64,000 nt of DNA from Mariniphaga sp963747515. Its GTDB lineage: Bacteria; Bacteroidota; Bacteroidia; Bacteroidales; Prolixibacteraceae. The translations under genes and the position numbers were made by a program. The notes under the pieces are model-generated. The model saw only the letters and a program-made list of their open reading frames with translations. It was not told the DNA's origin and did no database searches. This document shows positions 1 through 8,459 of the stretch, piece by piece. Positions within the stretch are counted from its first letter, which is position 1. Each line of letters opens with the position of its first letter. The stretch covers positions 496,001 through 560,000 of the forward strand of contig CAVVFN010000008.1 in the NCBI GenBank assembly GCA_963747515.1, written 5' to 3'.

Positions 1-157
1 ACTGAGTGTACTCCTCAATTTCCCCTCCAACAATACTTTTCAGTTTTGCAAAAAAATCATTTCCGATATGCCTTGCCCTGACAGTACTACCCCGCGCAAT
101 TCCCAATATTTCTGCGACTTCTTTACCCGGTACTTTTTCTGTAGTTGTAATTATCAT
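1..157 (-). CDS. YbjQ/UPF0145 family protein, N-terminal part (runs off the window)
   Basis: The reverse strand opens with ATG at 157 and runs in frame to the window edge, giving 52 residues. It begins MIITTTEKVPGKEV, followed by GSTVRARHIG and a LKSIVGGE stretch, which matches the start of the YbjQ (DUF74, UPF0145) family. These proteins are about 105 residues, form a homopentameric fold and have no settled function; 'heavy-metal binding' is only a database label. About half the gene is missing because the window begins inside it. It is separated from the next gene by about 580 bp and is therefore probably its own transcript. Family assignment rests on the N-terminal motif only. Confidence 0.8.
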   Translation of the reverse strand, partial: MIITTTEKVPGKEVAEILGIARGSTVRARHIGNDFFAKLKSIVGGEIEEYTQ

Positions 158-740
158 GCAGTAGAATTTTTAAAGTAGTTTACTGCATCAAATATAACTC
201 TATGGTTCTTTATTTTAAAATAAAAAACATTTGTTTTCAACATTTTTTTTCAATTCTTTCAAGTACCTCCTCATATTCTTTACTCCCTTTTAGTACCAGA
301 AGGTAAATTTTTCTGATGATTTGTATTAAAAAGAAAAAAAAGTTTGAGCCGAATGTTATAATTTTGTGCAGGCTAAATTATTCGGAATGAATACAGAAAC
401 AAATGTAACTTAAAAGTAAATATGCCTGATTCCTTCTGCTCAATTTCAATAAACGGTAAAAACTATCCCTCACCAGAAACTATGGGCAGGAATATCAAAA
501 ATCTATGTCGCTTAAAAAAAATGCATACGCACTCAAATTTTTCCTTTTTAACAGAGACAGGAGCCGGATTTTTGCCTGTATAAACTCGTATACGAAATCA
601 ATCAGTCAGTCATTCAGAAACAAAATACCATACCTTTAAATCAATGCAGAAAACAATAACATTTCCTTTGGATACAAAAGGATTATTTTACTCTTTTTGT
701 GCAAACTATTGTACACTATCGTTCCGATCTCATATGTAAT
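158..740. other. AT-rich intergenic region, no convincing gene
   Basis: This 583-bp stretch holds no recognisable gene. It contains a perfect 10-bp palindrome TCGTATACGA at 586-595 and a small direct repeat (TCAGTCAGTCATTCAG) just after it. One open frame from ATG 422 to the stop at 581-583 would encode 53 residues (starting MPDSFCSISINGKNYP) but resembles no family known to me. The region lies downstream of the radical SAM gene and upstream of the YbjQ-like gene, both on the minus strand, so it should carry the promoter of the latter. Confidence 0.5.
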
Positions 741-2045
741 TTAATGTTGGAAAGGATTATCAGATAATACCGGTTGATTCAATTCAAATAAACTGAGTTG
801 TGTATCAAAAATCTTCCTGCGTTTGGCAGCCGAATCTGAAAGCAGCATCCTTTTCAGATTTTCTGGAGACAGGTCTTTTTTAACACCTGCAGGTAATTCA
901 TTAGTTTTAATAAAATATTTTGCTCTTTTTAAAACCACTCCTATTTTTTTCAGGTGGTAAACAGTAAGTTTCCGGTGGCGCCGGGCCTGGATAATCCGCT
1001 GGGCCGACTGCACTCCTATGCCTGGGATACGAAGAATCATTTCATAATCGACAGTATTGATATCAACGGGATAAAGGTGAAGATTGCGAAGGGCATAACC
1101 CAGCTTTGGGTCTATATCCAGATCGAGAAAAGGATGTTCTTCAGAAAGTATTTCTTCAGCTTTAAACTTATAAAACCGCATGAGCCAATCGCTCTGATAC
1201 AGCCGGTTTTCTCTGACCAGCGGAGGGGTATTTAATGCAGGCAACCGCTGATCGTATGAATTAACCGGAATGTATCCAGAGAAATAAACCCGTTTCAAAT
1301 TCCGGGTCTGATACAACTCCGAAGAAAGCAGAATAATTTGCCGGTCGTTTTCGGGCGTGGCTCCAATAATTAACTGTGTGCTTTGTCCGGCAGGTGCAAA
1401 CTGCGGTGCCTTACGATACTTTTTACGTTCCTCCTTGCTGGCAATTATGGAATTGTGTATTTGAGCCATAGGGGTCAGAATATCCGGCAGTTTTTTTTCA
1501 GGAGCAAGCTTTTTCAGGTTGACTTCTGAAGGTATTTCAATGTTCACACTCAACCTGTCAGCAAACAATCCTGCCTGCCGTATAAGTTCTTCATTTGAAC
1601 CTGGTATCGCCTTGAGGTGGATGTAGCCGTTGAATTGTTCTTTCAACCGTAGTTTTCGGGCCACCTGCACTATTCGCTCCAAGGTATAATCCGGATTTTT
1701 AATCACCCCCGAGCTCAGAAATAACCCTTCAATATAATTCCGGCGGTAAAATCCAATGGTAAGTTCCACAATCTCATCCACAGTAAAGGTGGCCCGTGGA
1801 TGATCATTGCTCCTGCGGTTGATGCAGTAGGCACAGTCATAAATGCAGCTGTTGGTCATCAGAATTTTAAACAGGCTGACGCACCGTCCGTCCTCAGTAA
1901 AGCTGTGGCAAATGCCGCAGGATACATTGCTGCCTATTCCTTTTTTAACATTTCCCCGACTGCTGCCACTGGAAACACAGGATACGTCGTATTTGGCTGC
2001 ATCGGCAAGAATATTCAATTTTTGCTGTATTTTATTATTATCCAT
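741..2045 (-). CDS. Putative DNA modification/repair radical SAM protein
   Basis: 434 residues. The cluster-binding motif is CIYDCAYC (about residues 67-74, C-x3-C-x2-C), preceded by the family-typical CHSFTEDGRCVSLFKIL. This is the radical SAM family (TIGR03916 type) usually paired with a uracil-DNA-glycosylase-like protein. A helix-hairpin-helix region near residues 335-385 (IPGIGVQSAQRI) suggests DNA contact. The C-terminus carries QLSLF at residues 416-420 (positions 786-800), identical to the canonical bacterial beta sliding clamp-binding pentapeptide. The usual glycosylase partner is not adjacent: downstream is 580 bp without genes. The 4Fe-4S radical chemistry is inferred from family membership; the substrate is unknown. 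The ATG at 2045 is followed by a good N-terminus (MDNNKIQQKLNIL). Confidence 0.88.
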   Translation of the reverse strand: MDNNKIQQKLNILADAAKYDVSCVSSGSSRGNVKKGIGSNVSCGICHSFTEDGRCVSLFKILMTNSCIYDCAYCINRRSNDHPRATFTVDEIVELTIGFYRRNYIEGLFLSSGVIKNPDYTLERIVQVARKLRLKEQFNGYIHLKAIPGSNEELIRQAGLFADRLSVNIEIPSEVNLKKLAPEKKLPDILTPMAQIHNSIIASKEERKKYRKAPQFAPAGQSTQLIIGATPENDRQIILLSSELYQTRNLKRVYFSGYIPVNSYDQRLPALNTPPLVRENRLYQSDWLMRFYKFKAEEILSEEHPFLDLDIDPKLGYALRNLHLYPVDINTVDYEMILRIPGIGVQSAQRIIQARRHRKLTVYHLKKIGVVLKRAKYFIKTNELPAGVKKDLSPENLKRMLLSDSAAKRRKIFDTQLSLFELNQPVLSDNPFQH

Positions 2046-2160
2046 ATGACTGTATTTTAATCATAATTACAGCTTAAAATATAATCAAATAATGATAAAA
2101 GTTGATCCTTCCCTCTCAAAACATATATAATGCTGTTTCTAAAATATTATCCTCGCACTT

Positions 2161-2277
2161 TATTCGTAGTATATTCGTAGTATCTTCGTATCAAATTCGC
2201 ATCAAATTCGCAAAATTGCGAAATATGTGCAAATTTAATACGAACTTAATACGAACTTAATACGAACTAATACCGGA
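2161..2277. repeat. 11-bp-phased dyad repeat element, copy A
   Basis: TTCG occurs at 2163, 2174, 2185, 2196 and 2207, every 11 bp exactly. After a core TTCGCAAAATTGCGAA, the complementary CGAA occurs at 2219, 2241, 2252 and 2263, with degenerate steps at 2230 (CAAA) and 2274 (CGGA). All steps are symmetric about 2214.5. Left-arm units look like TATTCGTAG and right-arm units like TTAATACGAAC. The element could fold into a long imperfect hairpin or present binding half-sites on one face of the helix. A second copy with the same geometry lies near 23.34 kb. It sits between the radical SAM gene and the coiled-coil gene, both on the minus strand. Function unknown. Confidence 0.9.
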
Positions 2278-2393
2278 TAAGATATAAGTTAAGTTAGAGG
2301 ATTAAACAAATTTAATAATGATTTGTGAAAATCACCGCAGGTTACTTGCCTCCCAACAAAACGAATTTTTCTAATTATTGGGGGGCAAACATC

Positions 2394-2732
2394 TCAAATT
2401 TCATAGTCAGGGCTTTTATCATTTCCCGGTGGAGGCGGCGATTTTTTTAAGTATGCGGCAAGGTTTTCAAAAGCCTCACGAAACGATTCCGCACTTTTTT
2501 TAAATGCCTTTTTGGCTTCCTCCCAATTACTGTCGTCGGCGCTCTGCATCCGACGGTGGGTTGCTTCCAGGCTTGCTTCTAATTGTTTTATCTCAGCCAT
2601 TATTTCATTATACTTTGCCTTTGTTTTATCCTTCAGCTCATCTTTTTTTGAATCCAGTTCATCGATGGAAGCAAAAAGATCATCAATGCTCTTTTTAATC
2701 CGGGCTCTGAATTTATCCTTTTCCATTTTCAT
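2394..2732 (-). CDS. Small coiled-coil protein, last gene of the ABC/CPBP operon
   Basis: About 112 residues from the ATG at 2732 (MKMEKDKF); an ATG at 2726 is also possible. An open frame continues upstream to 2798, but that would lie deeper inside the CPBP gene. The chosen start overlaps the CPBP gene end (2713) by 20 bp, consistent with translational coupling. The sequence is rich in K, E, D and A with heptad-like spacing through about residues 10-85, no membrane segment or signal peptide, and a proline-rich tail (KKSPPPPGND). It is probably cytosolic and helical. I do not recognise a family. Its place in the operon suggests it serves the transporter or the membrane protease, but this is inference. 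Confidence 0.65.
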   Translation of the reverse strand: MKMEKDKFRARIKKSIDDLFASIDELDSKKDELKDKTKAKYNEIMAEIKQLEASLEATHRRMQSADDSNWEEAKKAFKKSAESFREAFENLAAYLKKSPPPPGNDKSPDYEI

Positions 2733-3717
2733 TAATATTTTGCTGCTCAGGCACAGCCGGCAACTTATCGCCAACAAACCCAAACATAATTTTTTCACGG
2801 GTAATAAAATTGTCGTAAATAAAGAATGCCCCTACAGCGAATCCAACGGCAATAAAGCCTGCCAAACCAGTAAGACCGGTCAGCAGGTCACTTCCTCCCT
2901 CAATTGTCATGATTGCCAGTGCTGCGACTGCATTTAGGGTACCATGCATTACAGCAGCTGCAATCACCGACTTCGTTTTAATGGTAATGTATAAAAACAG
3001 CGGGCTTAACAGGATGCACCATAGGGTCATCATGAAAGCTCCGGCCACCGGATGCTGCGGGTAATTGTGCCCCATAAGGATTATGGGAGCATGCCATACG
3101 CCCCAAATAAAGCCAATGACCAAAGCTGCCTTCCAGAAATTCAAATTTTTAAACTGATGAACCAGAAAACCTCTCCATCCCAGTTCCTCTCCGAAACCGG
3201 CAATAGCATTTATGGTTATGCCGGCAAGCAATCCCTGCAACAAAATTAACAATACAGGAGGCAGGGGCATTGTTTCGAGGCTTTGTTTCATTTCATCCAG
3301 TTGCCCCGGGGTAATTGTACCTTCAAAACGAGCCAGTAATCCTTCCATTCCCGGTGTATAGGAAACATTCGGGAACAGCAGGCTGATGCCAACGGTGAGA
3401 AAAGTAAGAACCGGAGGAAGCAGCCATGCGACAAAAAACCATCTGTTTATTTTAAAAGAAATCAACAACCGTTCACGGATTTTTTCATGATATACCAGTT
3501 TTTCAACCAAAAGTACGGAAAGAGTCGGAACAAACATGTAGGTTATTGCCAGTATTGTTCCACTGGTGGTGGCATATTCTCCACCCATTAGAAAGAACAG
3601 ACCGGCCATAGAATAACTGATTCCAAATGTAAAAATTAAAAACAAGGATGTTTTGCCAATATTCTTCATGCCTGTGAAACTTAAATTCAACTGCCAATTT
3701 AATAAAAAGTTATTCAT
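2713..3717 (-). CDS. CPBP family intramembrane glutamic endopeptidase
   Basis: 334 residues, polytopic membrane protein. The CPBP (Abi, CAAX protease and bacteriocin-processing) motifs are present: GEELGWRGFL near residue 178, WGVWHAPIIL near residue 205, and a third-helix His in MHGTLNA near residue 258. The paired glutamates and histidines form the predicted active site, so it is probably active. The ATG at 3717 overlaps the stop of the upstream permease in an ATGA arrangement, which supports this start over an internal Met at 3669. Bacterial CPBP proteins process peptides or give immunity to bacteriocins. Genetic linkage to an ABC-2 exporter fits a peptide export or self-protection role, which is inference. 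Confidence 0.85.
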   Translation of the reverse strand: MNNFLLNWQLNLSFTGMKNIGKTSLFLIFTFGISYSMAGLFFLMGGEYATTSGTILAITYMFVPTLSVLLVEKLVYHEKIRERLLISFKINRWFFVAWLLPPVLTFLTVGISLLFPNVSYTPGMEGLLARFEGTITPGQLDEMKQSLETMPLPPVLLILLQGLLAGITINAIAGFGEELGWRGFLVHQFKNLNFWKAALVIGFIWGVWHAPIILMGHNYPQHPVAGAFMMTLWCILLSPLFLYITIKTKSVIAAAVMHGTLNAVAALAIMTIEGGSDLLTGLTGLAGFIAVGFAVGAFFIYDNFITREKIMFGFVGDKLPAVPEQQNINENGKG

Positions 3718-4421
3718 TCTGCTGTTCTGAAATATTGAGCCAATAGCAGAAACAGCCAGCCAAAATGAACTGCCACTGCAATGAAAACAACCTTAAGTGA
3801 AAAAGGATTAATAATAAGTTGTGAAATCCAGTAAGGTGGAAAAAACCAGGCAACCACCGTAAACCACTTTAAGGAAAACAAATCAGCAAAAGCAAACACT
3901 AAGAGTAAATTCAACGCTTTAGAATAAGTTAATCCCTTCACTTTGTTCTCTGCACCTGCAAACAGCATAAGTCCAATAGTGGCAGAATATAATGCAAGCA
4001 GTGCAGACAATAAGATTACGGTAAGTGGATGCAATAAGGCAACATCCAAAATGAAACATGCAAGGCATGTATATATCACACATAAACCTGAAGTAAAAAA
4101 AAGACGGTTCAGAAGATATCCGCTCCGGCCCAATGGAGTGACAGACATTAATTCAGCAATATTGCCATCCTTATCGTCGAGCATCATAAAACCAGTAACT
4201 ATTCCCAACATTCCTGCATTCAGAAGCAATATAAAAACCAGTACCCACACATACCATCGGGTAAAATCCAGACCGGCATGAGCAGCAACTGCAGGAACAA
4301 GCAATACCAGCAGCAGTTTAGAAACAACAATTAGCAGCAGAGGTGCCAGTAAAAGACTGGACATTACTGGATCGCGAATGATCTGCCTGACGTCGTTTTT
4401 CAAATGAACCCGTCGAATCAT
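3714..4421 (-). CDS. ABC-2 type transporter permease subunit
   Basis: 235 residues with about six hydrophobic segments and a basic N-terminus (MIRRVHLKNDVRQIIRDP). The N-terminal cytoplasmic stretch followed by a membrane helix, then a loop LDDKDGNIAELMSVTPLG, is typical of ABC-2 permeases of the drug- or fluoroquinolone-export type that occur as two different half-size subunits. It sits 3 bp downstream of the other permease and overlaps the CPBP gene by 4 bp (ATGA). The two permeases probably form a heterodimer with the ATPase encoded first in the operon. Substrate is unknown. Confidence 0.8.
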   Translation of the reverse strand: MIRRVHLKNDVRQIIRDPVMSSLLLAPLLLIVVSKLLLVLLVPAVAAHAGLDFTRWYVWVLVFILLLNAGMLGIVTGFMMLDDKDGNIAELMSVTPLGRSGYLLNRLFFTSGLCVIYTCLACFILDVALLHPLTVILLSALLALYSATIGLMLFAGAENKVKGLTYSKALNLLLVFAFADLFSLKWFTVVAWFFPPYWISQLIINPFSLKVVFIAVAVHFGWLFLLLAQYFRTAE

Positions 4422-4424
4422 ATT

Positions 4425-5117
4425 CTAATCCTGAAAAATTACTTTATCTTCAAACACACGTATTGCCCATTTCAGAAGCAAAAAATTCACACCCATCAGG
4501 TAAACAATCAGACCCAATGCTTCAGCCCACCCAATCCCCAAACAGGCACCCAGCATCAGCCTTAATGCAGCCACTGAAGGCACTGCTGTAAACAACCAGG
4601 AGCCAGGAAATTGCAGCAAGGTTAAGCACGGTAAAACCAGAAGCAGCATCCAGGGTATGGTCCTCAAAAGATACTGGTTTACCGAATTGCAGCCGGCATT
4701 TATCATGATACCGCTTAATGTAAAAACAGCAGAAGTAAGCAATGCCGAAGCAATCAAGACAAACCAGTTCACCTGCTGATAACCACTGAAAAAAGTAATG
4801 GCAACTGCTGCCATCACCGAAATAAACCCCAGTGAGATTACTTTGGCCAGAAGGTATTCTGCCGTTTTCAGAGGCGACACCACAAGCACCGATAATACTC
4901 CCTGTCCTTTTTCCAGCAAAATGATTCCTCCTATAAAAAACAAACCCAATACCGATGGGTCGGAAAAAACAACCAGGGGTGTAGCTATAAGAAAGATCTT
5001 TTCAGGCAGGAAAGAAAGCAAGACCAGATACATAGCTGTAACAAAAACATAAACTAAATAAAACCCTTGCTTAAATTGAAACCGCATATCGGCTTGAATT
5101 GCATTGTATATTCTCAT
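4425..5117 (-). CDS. ABC-2 type transporter permease subunit (partner)
   Basis: 230 residues, about six membrane segments; begins MRIYNAIQADMRFQFKQGF, an amphipathic start typical of ABC-2 permeases. The cytoplasmic loop EKGQGVLSVLVVSPLKTAEYL resembles the coupling loop region of the drug-exporter class, with equivalent residues in the companion subunit. Its start codon overlaps the ATPase stop codon by 4 bp (ATGA at 5117-5114), so the ATPase and permease are translationally coupled. Together with the following gene it makes a two-permease exporter. Substrate cannot be read from the sequence. Confidence 0.82.
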   Translation of the reverse strand: MRIYNAIQADMRFQFKQGFYLVYVFVTAMYLVLLSFLPEKIFLIATPLVVFSDPSVLGLFFIGGIILLEKGQGVLSVLVVSPLKTAEYLLAKVISLGFISVMAAVAITFFSGYQQVNWFVLIASALLTSAVFTLSGIMINAGCNSVNQYLLRTIPWMLLLVLPCLTLLQFPGSWLFTAVPSVAALRLMLGACLGIGWAEALGLIVYLMGVNFLLLKWAIRVFEDKVIFQD

Positions 5118-5968
5118 AGCAAAGTCCTTCCTGTGATTTTTATAAAAATATTTTCCAATGTTGCCTCTGCACTGTGAATGGTTTTAACATCGGCAGTTTT
5201 TAAAATGTATAGGAACTTTTCATTTCTTCCCAGATCGTTCATTTCAAAATTCTGTTCCAATAATTCTCCATTAAGACTATACTCCACTTTAACCGAACGC
5301 CGACCATGCTCAATCATCAATGCTTTTGGAGATCCTGTAGCAGCAATCTGCCCGTCAACAATAAACGCTACCCTGTCGCACAGCTGCTCTGCTACAGTCA
5401 TATTATGCGTGGTGAGAAAAATAGTTTTTCCCTGCATTTTCAAATTCAGAATGATTTCTTTTATGGTATGGGCATTCACGGGATCAAGCCCTGAAGTAGG
5501 TTCATCAAAAAACATCAGCTTCGGGTTGTGCATGATGGAACGCACAAAATTGAGCCGCATTTTCATCCCTTTAGAGAAATTCTCCACCCTGACATTTTTA
5601 TCCGGCAGAAGACCTACCATTTCGAGCAATTCTTCAGGATCATTAATTCTGTTTCTGTAGTAGGCTCCAATGAGCTGCAAATTTTCCTTTGCTGTTAAAC
5701 GGGTATACAGATTTGGAAAATCAAAAGCTACCCCTACCTGTTCATAAAAGTCTTTACCCCATTTACTTCGCTCCCGGTCAAAAACATGAATCTGTCCCTT
5801 GTAATTTCTTAACAACCCGATTAAAAGTTTTTGTGTAGTGGTTTTACCTGCACCACTGGGACCCAAAAAACCAAATATTTCACCTTCTTCTATTTTAAAA
5901 TCCATATGGTGAATAACACTTTTTCCGGATTTTTTATAGGTGAAATTCAGATCCCTTACCTGTATCAT
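5114..5968 (-). CDS. ABC transporter ATP-binding protein
   Basis: 284 residues. The Walker A GPSGAGKTT lies near residue 36, and Walker B LMFFDEPTSGLDP near residue 155. A variant signature, FSKGMKMRL, replaces the classical LSGGQ, as is common in ABC-2 drug and antibiotic exporters. An H-loop follows (LTTHNM). The C-terminal 60 residues form the small accessory domain seen in this class. It is the first gene of a coupled operon with two permeases, a CPBP protease and a coiled-coil protein. The ATPase would sit at the inner face of the cytoplasmic membrane and power export. Confidence 0.9.
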   Translation of the reverse strand: MIQVRDLNFTYKKSGKSVIHHMDFKIEEGEIFGFLGPSGAGKTTTQKLLIGLLRNYKGQIHVFDRERSKWGKDFYEQVGVAFDFPNLYTRLTAKENLQLIGAYYRNRINDPEELLEMVGLLPDKNVRVENFSKGMKMRLNFVRSIMHNPKLMFFDEPTSGLDPVNAHTIKEIILNLKMQGKTIFLTTHNMTVAEQLCDRVAFIVDGQIAATGSPKALMIEHGRRSVKVEYSLNGELLEQNFEMNDLGRNEKFLYILKTADVKTIHSAEATLENIFIKITGRTLL

Positions 5969-6239
5969 GGAAGAATCGCATTAATATAGAATTTATCGAT
6001 TAAAAGGAATCACAAAGTGATTGCACCAATAAAACTAGTGAACTTTAAAATAATAACAAGCGAACTTAAAGATAATAAAACAAAAAAAGACGGTTATTTG
6101 AACCGACACCTAAAAGTAGAACCAGATATTATTTGCCGGCCGCTTTTTATTATTCTCGTTGTTTGTTTTTTTATTTATATTTTCAGCCTATTTTATGTAC
6201 TTTTAGTAACAAAAATAACGAGACTTTAACAAGAACCAC

Positions 6240-8459
6240 ATGGATAATCATTCAAATAAGTTTGGAACTGCACCAGTTTTCTTTACTGCAATATCTACCA
6301 TTCTTGGAGCTATTTTATTTCTTCGTTTTGGATATGCTGTTGGCACACTCGGTTTTTGGGGAGTAATTTTAATTATCCTGTTAGGCCACCTGGTAACTAT
6401 CCCTACAGCATTGGCTATTTCCGAAATAGCAACCAATAAACGGGTGGAAGGTGGGGGTGAATATTTTATCATCTCGCGCTCCTTCGGGTTAAATATTGGA
6501 GCCACCATAGGCCTGGCATTGTTTCTTTCACAAGCTATCAGCGTGGCATTCTATGTAATTGCGTTTACTGAAGCTTTCGAATTTTTCTTTAATTACATGC
6601 TGAATAATTATGGCATGACGCTTCCACGTCAGGTCATAAGCATTCCGGTAATGATAATTTTGGCAGTATTAATTATTAAAAAGGGGGCTAACCTTGGTGT
6701 AAAAACACTTTATGTTGTAATTGCCGTGTTATTCGTGTCGTTGGTTATGTTTTTTATGGGCAGCACAGGACATGGAGAGGCTTCCACTTTTGGACTGATG
6801 AATGCCCAGCTTCGGAACCCGAATGAATTTTTTGTAGTTTTTGCCATCATTTTTCCTGCCTTTACTGGAATGACTGCCGGAGTAGGTCTTTCGGGCGATT
6901 TAAAAAAACCTTCCAAATCCATTCCTTTAGGCACTACCATGGCTACTCTTATGGGAATGGTGGTGTATATTTTTGTGGTCTGGAAACTTGCTAAATCGGC
7001 ACCCGTAGAAGACTTGCTTGAACACCAGCTTATCATGTCACGTATAGCGATTGCCGGAGCGGTCGTAATTCCGCTGGGATTAGCAGCCTCAACTCTTTCC
7101 TCAGCACTGGGCTCCGTAATGGTAGCACCAAGGACCTTACAGGCACTGGCACTGGATCAGGCTTTACCCTCACCGAGAATCAACAACTGGCTGGGCCGGG
7201 CAACTGAAAAGGACAATGAGCCGGTAAATGCTTCGCTGGTTACTTCTGTTATTGCGTTCATATTTGTTGCCCTGGGAAATGTCAATGCTGTAGCATCAAT
7301 CATTACCATGTTTTTTATGGTAACCTATGGCTCTCTGTGTCTCATTTCTTTTCTAAATCATTTCGGATCATCGCCATCCTACCGCCCTTCATTCAAATCG
7401 CGCTGGTATATATCAATGACAGGATTTGCAATATCAGTATGGGTAATGTTTAAAATCAGTACACCCTTTGCATTGCTCTCTTTTGCTTTTATTACAGGCA
7501 TATATCTGTACATTAACTATTATCATTCATCCCGGAAAGGGTTTGCTTCAATTTTTGCCAATTCCCTTTTCCAACTCAATAAAAACCTTCAGGTGATGAT
7601 TCAGAAAAAGCAAACGAAGAAGGAAAAAAGGGAGTGGCGTCCCAGTGCCATTTGCATTTCCAAAGATTCTTTCAAACGCGATAAGGCTTTTCGCCTGCTC
7701 AACTGGATTTCATACAAGTACGGTTTTGGCACCTATCTGCACCATATCGTAGGTTACTATTCGAAATCAACAGCGATAAAGGCAAGAGAAGAACTTAAAA
7801 AGCTGTTCGACCATGTTGATTCAATGGAAAGCCATGTATACATTGACACTTTGATTTCCCCTTCCAATACTTCGGCCATTGCACAGGCCATTCAGATTCC
7901 TGGTATTGCAGGAATGGAGAACAACATGGTTATTTTTGAATACGATAAGCAGCAGCCATCAAACCTGGAAGAGATCATTGACAACTTTGCTCTTGTTAAT
8001 TCGGGCGATTTCGACATATGTATCCTGGGAAGCAGCAATCGGGAAATTCAATACAAAAAGGGGATACATATTTGGATCAACTCCCTGGATACCGAGAATG
8101 CCAATCTGATGATTCTGTTGGGATTTATCTTCCTTGGGCATCCCAGCTGGAAACATGCACACATTAAAATCTTTAATGTGTGCAAAAAAGAAGAATATGA
8201 AAAGACTAGAAAATCAATGTACGAATTGGTCCAAACAGGGCGGTTACCCATTTCAGATAAAAGTATACGTCTGCTGATACAGGATGAAGATGTTCCGATA
8301 AAAACCATAATAAATCAAAATTCAGGAAATACAGGACTTACCATGATAGGTATCCGGGAGGAACTGGTAAAGCATGAAAAGGAAAAGCTGTTTGAGGGAT
8401 ATGATGAGTTGGGAAGCCTGTTATTTGTTTACTCTAAAGACAATAAATCTATTGAATAA
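6240..8459 (+). CDS. APC-superfamily permease, cation-chloride-cotransporter-like
   Basis: 739 residues. The N-terminal ~430 residues contain about 12 membrane helices with the APC-type first helix (STILGAILFLRFGYAVG) and the EGGGEYFIISRSFG motif shared with SLC12-like carriers. The C-terminal ~300 residues are a soluble cytoplasmic domain, also as in SLC12 proteins and their prokaryotic relatives. Typical substrates in the family are amino acids or Na+/K+/Cl-; which applies here cannot be told. The stop codon overlaps the corA start by 1 nt (TAATG), so both are likely coordinately translated. Upstream are 271 bp without a gene, the shared region of two divergent transcripts. Confidence 0.85.
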   Translation: MDNHSNKFGTAPVFFTAISTILGAILFLRFGYAVGTLGFWGVILIILLGHLVTIPTALAISEIATNKRVEGGGEYFIISRSFGLNIGATIGLALFLSQAISVAFYVIAFTEAFEFFFNYMLNNYGMTLPRQVISIPVMIILAVLIIKKGANLGVKTLYVVIAVLFVSLVMFFMGSTGHGEASTFGLMNAQLRNPNEFFVVFAIIFPAFTGMTAGVGLSGDLKKPSKSIPLGTTMATLMGMVVYIFVVWKLAKSAPVEDLLEHQLIMSRIAIAGAVVIPLGLAASTLSSALGSVMVAPRTLQALALDQALPSPRINNWLGRATEKDNEPVNASLVTSVIAFIFVALGNVNAVASIITMFFMVTYGSLCLISFLNHFGSSPSYRPSFKSRWYISMTGFAISVWVMFKISTPFALLSFAFITGIYLYINYYHSSRKGFASIFANSLFQLNKNLQVMIQKKQTKKEKREWRPSAICISKDSFKRDKAFRLLNWISYKYGFGTYLHHIVGYYSKSTAIKAREELKKLFDHVDSMESHVYIDTLISPSNTSAIAQAIQIPGIAGMENNMVIFEYDKQQPSNLEEIIDNFALVNSGDFDICILGSSNREIQYKKGIHIWINSLDTENANLMILLGFIFLGHPSWKHAHIKIFNVCKKEEYEKTRKSMYELVQTGRLPISDKSIRLLIQDEDVPIKTIINQNSGNTGLTMIGIREELVKHEKEKLFEGYDELGSLLFVYSKDNKSIE

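Noticed and set aside
422..583. 53-residue plus-strand ORF in the first intergenic region
   Set aside because: No similarity to any family, no conserved start context, and short open frames are expected by chance in AT-rich DNA of this length.
2161..2277. CRISPR array as an explanation for the phased repeats
   Set aside because: The unit is 11 bp, spacers do not exist, the arms are mirror images, and no cas gene is nearby.
2161..2277. Rho-independent terminator as an explanation for the dyad repeat
   Set aside because: The arms span over 50 bp each with regular 11-bp steps and no GC-rich stem followed by a T run; a simple terminator would not need phasing.
6017..6229. 70-residue ORF with a hydrophobic C-terminal half upstream of the carrier gene
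   Set aside because: It fills the divergent promoter region, the composition is that of AT-rich non-coding DNA, and no family fits.
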